From: Bacteroidota bacterium
Lineage (GTDB): Bacteria > Bacteroidota > Bacteroidia > Bacteroidales > UBA932
Direction of reading: 5' to 3'
DNA: 10,354 nucleotides
Assembly (NCBI GenBank): GCA_017860395.1
Contig: JAGDMC010000033.1
Coordinates: forward strand, 1 to 10,354
Within the stretch, counting starts at the first letter, position 1, and each line of letters starts with the position of its first letter. Made by a program: the position numbers and the translations under genes. Of this stretch, positions 4,587 through 10,354 are shown in pieces. The notes beneath the pieces were generated by a model. The model was not told the origin of the DNA and did no database searches. It saw only the letters and a list, made by a program, of their open reading frames with translations.

Positions 4587-6788
4587 ATGCATACAACTTC
4601 TGAATTTCTGCACAGTCAACTTAAACAATTTTTTGGCTTCGATTCATTTAAGGGTCAGCAGGAAGAGGTTATAAAGCATCTTATAGACGGTAATGACTCT
4701 TTTGTCCTCATGCCAACCGGAGGGGGCAAGTCTCTGTGCTATCAGCTTCCCGCGCTGGTAATGCCAGGAGTTGCAATTATCATATCTCCCCTTATTGCAC
4801 TTATGAAGAATCAGGTTGATGCAATCAGGGGATTTGTTGTTGAAAGAGACGGCATTGCCCATTTTTTGAATTCATCATTAAATAAAGCTCAGATACAGGA
4901 AGTTAAGGATGATCTTATGTCCGGCCAGACTAAATTGTTATATGTCGCTCCGGAGTCTCTCACAAAAGAGGAAAATATTGCTTTTTTAAAACAGCTCACA
5001 ATATCTTTTTATGCAGTAGACGAAGCTCACTGTATATCTGAATGGGGTCACGATTTCCGCCCGGAATACAGGCGGATTTACCCGATTGTACAGGAGATTG
5101 GAAAAGCTCCCGTTATTGCACTCACAGCAACTGCAACACCCAAAGTACAGAACGATATCCAGAAAAACCTGGGAATGTCTGATGCGAGAGTATTCAAAAC
5201 TTCATTCAACAGGGACAATCTCTATTATGAAATAAGAACCAAGGTTAATACGGAGAGAGAGATAATTAAATTCATCAAGGCTAATCAGGGTAAATCCGGC
5301 ATCATTTACTGTCTCAGCAGAAAAAAGGTTGAGGAAGTGGCTCAGTTGCTTGTAGTAAATGGAATTAAGGCATTGCCATATCACGCAGGTCTTGATCCAA
5401 CCACCAGGGCCTCAAATCAGGACAGTTTCCTTATGGAGGGGGTTGATGTTATTGTCGCAACTATTGCTTTCGGAATGGGAATTGACAAACCTGATGTCCG
5501 TTTTGTGATTCATTACGATATTCCTAAAAGTCTTGAGAGTTACTATCAGGAAACCGGGCGCTCCGGACGGGATGGAGGTGAAGGTCAGTGTATTGCGTTC
5601 TACTCTTACAAGGATATTCAAAAACTTGAAAAGTTTATGCAGGGAAAACCAATTTCAGAACAGGAGATTGGACGGCAGCTTCTCATGGAAACCGTATCGT
5701 ATGCTGAGTCAAGCCTTTGCAGAAGAAAAGTTTTGCTTAACTATTTTGGGGAGGATTATAATATAGATAATTGCGGAAGCTGCGACAACTGTCTTTACCC
5801 GAAAAAACAGTTCGATGGAAAAGATGAAGTAGCACTCGTGCTGGAGCTTATCTCCACAATGAAAGAACAATTTAAGACGGAGCACCTTGCAAATATTATG
5901 GCGGGAGTGACTAATTCAATTATTAAATCGTACAACCATCATAAACTGGAGCTGTTCGGAATCGGGAAATCCAAGGGTATCAGGTTCTGGATGGCGGTAA
6001 TAAGACAAGCGCTCATACATCACCTTCTTTTCAAGGATATTGAAAAATACGGATTAATTTCCTGTACCCCGGAAGGGCTTAAATTTCTTGAGAATCCATA
6101 TACTATAATGTTAATTGAAGACAGAGAATTCGTAGAATCCGAAGACGACGACGAAACTTCCACTCCGGGTCACGCAAGGGCCTCAGGGGGTGGCGGAGAT
6201 GAAGCTCTGTTGTCTTTGCTAAAGGATTTAAGACACTCTGTTTCAAAAAAATTAAATCTGCCGCCATTCGTTATATTCAGTGACCCGTCTCTTGATGATA
6301 TGTCGCTGCTGTATCCTTTGACTATTGACGAGTTAAAGAATTGTCAGGGAGTGGGAGAGGGGAAAGCGAAAAAATTCGGGAAAGAGTTTGTTGAACTCAT
6401 TGCAAAATATGTTTTGGAAAATGAGATAGACAGGCCAATGGACCTGGTTGTGAAATCGGTTGTAAACAAGTCTGCCATCAAAGTACATATTATTAACGGT
6501 ATTGACAGAAAGCTTCCGCTTGAAGATATTGCTGAATCCAAGGGTATTGAGATGGAGGACATCCTCAATGAACTTGAGGCAATTGTAAATTCGGGCACAA
6601 AAATAAACATAGACTACTTTATCCGCCAGACAATTGACGATGATAAAGTGGATGAGATTTATCAATACTTCAGAACAGAGGCGGTTTCCGACTCGCTTAG
6701 GGAGGCAACGGAAGAACTAGGTAAAGGTTATACTGAAGACGAAATAAGGCTCGTGAGAATCAAATTTTTGTCCGAACTGGGGAATTAA
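4587..6788 (+). CDS. recQ: ATP-dependent DNA helicase RecQ
   Basis: RecQ unwinds DNA 3'-5' using ATP and acts in recombinational repair and at stalled replication forks. The 733-residue protein shows helicase motif 0 (FKGQQEEVI, 21-29), Walker A (PTGGGKS, 43-49), the DEAH box (145-148) followed by the RecQ aromatic loop SEWGHDFRPEYR (151-162), TATAT (180-184), and motif VI QETGRSGRDG (321-330). The zinc-binding cysteines are Cys378, Cys396, Cys399 and Cys402. A winged-helix RQC domain spans about 410-510. An acidic, glycine-rich linker (about 517-537) leads to an HRDC domain (about 538-615). The last 115 residues form a further helical extension that resembles the HTH_40 domain found at the end of many Bacteroidetes RecQ proteins. 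ATG at 4587 is chosen because it precedes motif 0 by a normal distance and follows a promoter match closely. The stop overlaps that of the convergent glutamine synthetase gene. Confidence 0.97.
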   Translation: MHTTSEFLHSQLKQFFGFDSFKGQQEEVIKHLIDGNDSFVLMPTGGGKSLCYQLPALVMPGVAIIISPLIALMKNQVDAIRGFVVERDGIAHFLNSSLNKAQIQEVKDDLMSGQTKLLYVAPESLTKEENIAFLKQLTISFYAVDEAHCISEWGHDFRPEYRRIYPIVQEIGKAPVIALTATATPKVQNDIQKNLGMSDARVFKTSFNRDNLYYEIRTKVNTEREIIKFIKANQGKSGIIYCLSRKKVEEVAQLLVVNGIKALPYHAGLDPTTRASNQDSFLMEGVDVIVATIAFGMGIDKPDVRFVIHYDIPKSLESYYQETGRSGRDGGEGQCIAFYSYKDIQKLEKFMQGKPISEQEIGRQLLMETVSYAESSLCRRKVLLNYFGEDYNIDNCGSCDNCLYPKKQFDGKDEVALVLELISTMKEQFKTEHLANIMAGVTNSIIKSYNHHKLELFGIGKSKGIRFWMAVIRQALIHHLLFKDIEKYGLISCTPEGLKFLENPYTIMLIEDREFVESEDDDETSTPGHARASGGGGDEALLSLLKDLRHSVSKKLNLPPFVIFSDPSLDDMSLLYPLTIDELKNCQGVGEGKAKKFGKEFVELIAKYVLENEIDRPMDLVVKSVVNKSAIKVHIINGIDRKLPLEDIAESKGIEMEDILNELEAIVNSGTKINIDYFIRQTIDDDKVDEIYQYFRTEAVSDSLREATEELGKGYTEDEIRLVRIKFLSELGN

Positions 6789-8287
6789 CCGCAGTGATAG
6801 TATCTTTCAACCAATTCTGCCATTTTTTCAGGATTGTTCCTGACTTCTTCACGAATATTTTTGTCGTCGTATGATTTCAGTTTGGAAATTATCCCGTCGA
6901 TAAGGTGCTTGTCAAAAACTCCGTCCTTCTCGTATATAGCTCTTTTGGCCTCCAGTTCAACAGCCGATTCGTAGCAGGATGCCGGGAGTTGCTCAAGGGC
7001 ATTTAACTGCCTCTCATTCTTTTTCTCATGTATGTTTACATCAACATAACACTTCGTAGCAACCTCAAGAGGGTTTTTCATTTCAAATCCTGTTCTAGCG
7101 GCAACAACAAGACCGGCGAGCATTTGATATATATCTGCCGAACCGTCCGGTGAGCGCATCTCTACAGTTTGTTTGTCTGCTCCTTCGTTATTGTCAGAAG
7201 GTTCGTTCGGGTTTGCAATTGATATCATATTTGTATTTCCGAGCCATCCCAGAGGAACGCGGACAAGTACGGAACGGTTTCTGTCTCCCCAGCAAATACT
7301 GGTTGGTGCCTCCTGGTGAGGTACAAGACGGAAATATGATGTAGGATTTGTATTTCCGAATGCAGTAAGGGAAGATGCACATTTCATATAGCCGGCAATG
7401 GCTGTTTTTGCGGTGTCGGATAATACACCGTCGTCTATCATTACAGATTTCCCGTCTTTCATCATCCTTGTATGAAAATGGAGGCCGCTGCCTGCTTTAC
7501 CCACAGTAATCTTTGGCGCAAAAGTAACATCCAGTCCGTATTGATATGCAAGAGTGCGGATAATCCACTTTGCCATCACAAGCTGGTCCGCAGCAGTTTC
7601 AACAGGATTTACCAGAAATTCTATTTCGTTTTGTTCATATATTTTGCCGTCAAGTGTAAAATTACCAACCTCCGAATGTCCGTACTTTATCATTCCACCG
7701 GCCTGGGCAATCAGATTCATTGCATCGGTGCGGAAGTGTTCGAATTTTGTAAATGGTTGCGACTCATGATATCCTTTCTGGTCAACAGTAGGATATAGTC
7801 CATCAGCCCGGTCGATAACATAGAATTCCAGTTCCCCCATTGCCTCGAATTTGAGCCCTGTTGCCTTTGTAAATGAACGGCTGGCTTTTAAAAGGGTATA
7901 TTCAGGAGCACTTTCAAGCGGAAGGCCCTCTTTTGTGAAATAGGAACAGAGCAGGCCAAGAGCCGGAATTTCCGAAAACGGATCTACATAGGCCGTTGAG
8001 TAACGCGGAACAATGTATAAATCACTGGAACCTGCTTCAATAAAGGGAAACAGGCTTGAACCGTCTACCCGCTCGCCGTATGAAAGAAGAGAATCAAGGT
8101 ACTGAAGGCTGGTTATCGGGAAATTTAATGTTTTTAATCTTCCGTCGGCAGCAACATATCTGAAATTTAAAATCCGGATCTCCTTGTCAACAACAAATTT
8201 TATGATGTCTTTTTTATTGAAATCAAACGGGCGCTTATTAAGATGGGCAACCAACGGGTTGATATTATACTTTATGAATGAATCCAT
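6785..8287 (-). CDS. glnA: Glutamine synthetase (GSI-like, Bacteroidetes type)
   Basis: Glutamine synthetase joins ammonia to glutamate using ATP, the main route of ammonia assimilation. Numbered from the ATG at 8285-8287, the 500-residue protein has an N-terminal beta-grasp domain (to about 85, with DGRLKTLNFPI) and the DGSS motif (75-78). The catalytic barrel has metal-binding glutamates in GELEFYV (Glu152, Glu154) and QNEIEF (Glu221, Glu223). The GSGLHFH loop follows (His270, His272), then RLVPHQEAP (Arg320), DRNRS (Arg336, Arg338) and EMRSPDGS (Glu376, Arg378). The region that carries the adenylylated tyrosine in enteric GSI is replaced by unrelated sequence, so that control is unlikely. 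The open frame extends to 8341, but a TATATTTG promoter box covers 8341-8348, so the inner ATG is preferred. A related gamma-glutamyl ligase activity on another amine cannot be excluded. Confidence 0.88.
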   Translation of the reverse strand: MDSFIKYNINPLVAHLNKRPFDFNKKDIIKFVVDKEIRILNFRYVAADGRLKTLNFPITSLQYLDSLLSYGERVDGSSLFPFIEAGSSDLYIVPRYSTAYVDPFSEIPALGLLCSYFTKEGLPLESAPEYTLLKASRSFTKATGLKFEAMGELEFYVIDRADGLYPTVDQKGYHESQPFTKFEHFRTDAMNLIAQAGGMIKYGHSEVGNFTLDGKIYEQNEIEFLVNPVETAADQLVMAKWIIRTLAYQYGLDVTFAPKITVGKAGSGLHFHTRMMKDGKSVMIDDGVLSDTAKTAIAGYMKCASSLTAFGNTNPTSYFRLVPHQEAPTSICWGDRNRSVLVRVPLGWLGNTNMISIANPNEPSDNNEGADKQTVEMRSPDGSADIYQMLAGLVVAARTGFEMKNPLEVATKCYVDVNIHEKKNERQLNALEQLPASCYESAVELEAKRAIYEKDGVFDKHLIDGIISKLKSYDDKNIREEVRNNPEKMAELVERYYHCG

Positions 8288-8340
8288 GAAATTGAAACTC
8301 TTTAAATGAATTTGGCTATAAATTGTTTGAAAAACGGACA

Positions 8341-8348
8341 CAAATATA
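8341..8348 (-). promoter_or_regulatory. Bacteroidetes -7 box (TATATTTG) for glutamine synthetase gene
   Basis: On the minus strand TATATTTG matches TAnnTTTG exactly. Transcription would start near 8336, giving a leader of about 49 nt before the ATG at 8287. The box overlaps the upstream ATG at 8339-8341, which rules that ATG out as the start if this promoter is used. No good -33 TTTG is visible. Confidence 0.55.
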
Positions 8349-8380
8349 TAAATTTTTAAGAAAATACTCTATTTTTCATA

Positions 8381-8412
8381 TTTGCGCATCTTTTAGATTT
8401 TTAATAACTTTG
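8381..8412 (+). promoter_or_regulatory. Bacteroidetes promoter for the membrane-anchored protein gene at 8420
   Basis: TTTG at 8381-8384 and TAACTTTG at 8405-8412, separated by 20 nt, form the best promoter match in the window. The expected transcription start is about 8416-8418, only a few nucleotides before the ATG at 8420. Confidence 0.7.
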
Positions 8413-8419
8413 CAAGCTT

Positions 8420-10354
8420 ATGAAATGGAACAAAAAGGTATACATATTTTCGGCAATTACATTGATTGCGGCTATATCAGGTTTTTTTCTCCTGAAATAT
8501 ACATTACAAAATAAAAATAAAGGCGAAGAGGCACCTGCCAGAGTGCTCAAAAGCGTCTATGCCGTTCCTGTTGACGCAATTGCAGTATATGTTTTCGATG
8601 GTCCTCAGACAATTGAAACTTCCTATTACAATCAGAAGAACCTCTTCTCAAAATTTATTAACCGCAGTAATCCCCTTTATAAGTTTATCAATAAGCTCAT
8701 TTTCCTGGCAAAAAGCGAGGCTTCATTTAAGGAGCTTGCAGCCTCCGATGCACTGACATCACTTCATTATTCTTCGAAAGGAGAAGTTTCCCTGCTTTTT
8801 TGCATGAATACCGGCGAGGGCAGCCTTGATAATTCACTTCTTATTGAACGTTTAAAGGGTGACTCCGAATCTGTAAATAAAAGAGTACTTGGAGGAGCAG
8901 ATATTTACAGCGCAAAGGGACTTGATTTTACAATTTACAAAGGATACCTTATTGCTTCAACATCTCCCATACTTGTGGAATCTTCGGTGAGGCACCTCAA
9001 TTCCGGTACGTCTATAATGGATAATCCGGATTTTGAAAAACTGACAAAGGAGAAAATATTAAATAAAACCCTGCTGTTTGTAAACCACCAAAACCTGGGC
9101 AAGTTGTTCTCCGGGCTTGCAGTGGGAAAATATCTGGGATATGCCGATTTTGCATCTAAATTTTCTGCATGGAGTGTAGTCGAGGGAGAATTTGAGGATA
9201 ATCACTACCTTTTCAAAGGAGAGCTTGTTAACTTAAAAGGAGTAGGAAACTTTACCAGCAGTTTTGCTAATAAAATTGGCGGAGATTCCAGAGCTTATGA
9301 AATACTTCCGTTCAATACGTTCATCTCTGTCTCAATCCCTGTTGAAGATTTTGACGGTTACCTGCTTTCCTACAGAGGATACAGGGAGCTTAACAAGCGT
9401 CTTAACCCTGAAGCAAACGACAAGGGCAGGGAGTGGTTCCTTTCAAAATACCCTAAAGAAGTGGCGATAGCAGCCATCCCTTATGGCAGCAATTTTGAGT
9501 GGGTATCGCTTGTGCGCATGGAGGAACCTACCGGCTTTAAAAAGTTTTTTTCATCGATATTCAGTAAATCTTCTGCGGAATTAAAGGACTCAGTTTTAAA
9601 ATTTGAGAACAAGGGAGTGCTTAAGGAAATTTTCGGTTCGATATTTGATAACTGCAGGGAAGAGAGTTTTTGCATAAAAGGACACTGGATGATAATCGGG
9701 CCTTCAGATTTAATGAAGGAGTTTGCAAAAGGGAAATTTTTAAACTTTACTATGGCAGATTTCGTTGACCAGACATCTGTTTCCGGTCGGCTGGACTTAA
9801 AAGAAAGTCCTTTAACTATAATGATGAACGCAACAAATTTGCAGGATTCTGTTGCTTCATTCTTCAAACCTCTTTTGAGGAAAGATGTGGAGAATGTTTT
9901 AAAGCAGGCCAATCTGGAGTTTGCTTCGTTCCGGCTTGTTCCTGAAGATGGCAAACTCAACTTTGAACTGCTCCTTTATGCTGAACAGCTGGACAAGCTG
10001 CCGGCACCTAAAGCAGTCGAGGGAGGAAAGCCTGCCGGATGGGAAAAAGACAGTATAGTAAAAATTCCTGTGGGGCCATTTGAAGTCAAGAATTTCAATA
10101 ACGGAGAGATGGAATATCTTATTCAGTTCCCGAATTTTAAACTGCAGCTGGCGGATAAAGACAAGAAAGGTATATGGACCGTTCCATTTTCTACCCCTTT
10201 GAGAGGATATGTAGAACAAGTTGACATGTTTGGAAACGGGAAACTGCAAATGCTTTTTGCAAGCGGAAATCAGCTTTTCCTTCTTGACCGGCTAGGGAGG
10301 TTTGTGAATCCTTATCCTAAAAAAGTAAATGAACTTATTCTTTTGGGCCCAAAA
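8420..10354 (+). CDS. Membrane-anchored DUF3352-like protein with propeller-like C-terminal part (3' end outside window)
   Basis: An uninterrupted frame of 645 codons runs from ATG 8420 to the last base of the window without a stop, so the protein is longer. It starts MKWNKKVYIF, and one hydrophobic helix spans about residues 7-26, a signal anchor; the rest is likely periplasmic. Residues about 40-560 resemble DUF3352-type hypotheticals of Bacteroidetes, a weak match made from memory. At about 586-636 comes a segment with WTVPFSTP, then VDMFGNGKLQMLF, then QLFLLDRLGRFV. This looks like the first blade of a beta-propeller of the PQQ/WD kind. The start is fixed by an in-frame TAA at 8405-8407 upstream. 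It is divergent from the glutamine synthetase gene. Function is unknown; the anchor and propeller-like end suggest an envelope scaffold or sensor, which is only a guess. Confidence 0.82.
   Translation, partial: MKWNKKVYIFSAITLIAAISGFFLLKYTLQNKNKGEEAPARVLKSVYAVPVDAIAVYVFDGPQTIETSYYNQKNLFSKFINRSNPLYKFINKLIFLAKSEASFKELAASDALTSLHYSSKGEVSLLFCMNTGEGSLDNSLLIERLKGDSESVNKRVLGGADIYSAKGLDFTIYKGYLIASTSPILVESSVRHLNSGTSIMDNPDFEKLTKEKILNKTLLFVNHQNLGKLFSGLAVGKYLGYADFASKFSAWSVVEGEFEDNHYLFKGELVNLKGVGNFTSSFANKIGGDSRAYEILPFNTFISVSIPVEDFDGYLLSYRGYRELNKRLNPEANDKGREWFLSKYPKEVAIAAIPYGSNFEWVSLVRMEEPTGFKKFFSSIFSKSSAELKDSVLKFENKGVLKEIFGSIFDNCREESFCIKGHWMIIGPSDLMKEFAKGKFLNFTMADFVDQTSVSGRLDLKESPLTIMMNATNLQDSVASFFKPLLRKDVENVLKQANLEFASFRLVPEDGKLNFELLLYAEQLDKLPAPKAVEGGKPAGWEKDSIVKIPVGPFEVKNFNNGEMEYLIQFPNFKLQLADKDKKGIWTVPFSTPLRGYVEQVDMFGNGKLQMLFASGNQLFLLDRLGRFVNPYPKKVNELILLGPK

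Noticed and set aside
6333..6665. 110-residue minus-strand ORF inside recQ
   Set aside because: It is antisense to the HRDC and C-terminal part of RecQ and shows no domain; an 88-residue frame overlaps it in another phase.
8288..8341. 18-residue N-terminal extension of glutamine synthetase
   Set aside because: The upstream ATG overlaps the TATATTTG promoter box, and the added residues do not resemble the start of the family.
9481..9960. 159-residue ORF on the minus strand
   Set aside because: It lies opposite the large + strand frame that starts at 8420, which has a promoter, a signal anchor and coherent protein sequence. The antisense translation has no recognisable domain.
9899..10249. 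116-residue ORF on the minus strand
   Set aside because: It is antisense to the same large frame and overlaps the other antisense ORF, with low-complexity, unrecognisable residues.

Overview
The window looks like ordinary chromosomal DNA from a Bacteroidota bacterium, probably order Bacteroidales. Four things point there: promoter boxes of the TAnnTTTG type upstream of several genes, almost no Shine-Dalgarno sequences, a typical Bacteroidetes lipoprotein signal, and genes that match Bacteroidetes versions of known families (a DUF3127 protein, a Mip-like FKBP lipoprotein, a long RecQ, a roughly 500-residue glutamine synthetase). This placement rests on remembered family features, not on a search.

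Layout. (1) Positions 1-360 hold the 3' end of miaA (tRNA dimethylallyltransferase), cut by the window edge. (2) Positions 361-915 are the least ordinary part. A 162-bp nested inverted-repeat element begins directly after the miaA stop. It is followed by a small unrecognised two-helix membrane protein, a third copy of the repeat's terminal GC-rich motif, and an intrinsic terminator belonging to the leftward operon. (3) Positions 916-4425 form a tight leftward gene run: agmatinase-family ureohydrolase, NhaA Na+/H+ antiporter, FKBP-type prolyl isomerase lipoprotein, and a DUF3127 protein with an SSB-like acidic tail. Gaps are 13, 3 and 2 nt, which suggests one transcript. (4) Positions 4426-4586 are a divergent promoter region. 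(5) recQ (4587-6788, +) meets a glutamine synthetase gene (6785-8287, -) tail to tail, both using the same TTAA as stop. (6) Positions 8288-8419 are a second divergent promoter region. (7) From 8420 a large open frame runs off the right edge. It encodes a membrane-anchored, probably extracytoplasmic protein that resembles the DUF3352-type hypotheticals of Bacteroidetes, with the start of a propeller-like domain.

The genes are mostly housekeeping: tRNA modification, polyamine/arginine metabolism, pH and sodium homeostasis, envelope protein folding, DNA repair and nitrogen assimilation. I see no phage, insertion sequence with transposase, CRISPR array, tRNA, rRNA or toxin/defence cassette. The best candidates for something undescribed are the inverted-repeat element with its recurring end motif (361-850), the small membrane ORF inside that region, and the SSB-like tail on the DUF3127 protein.
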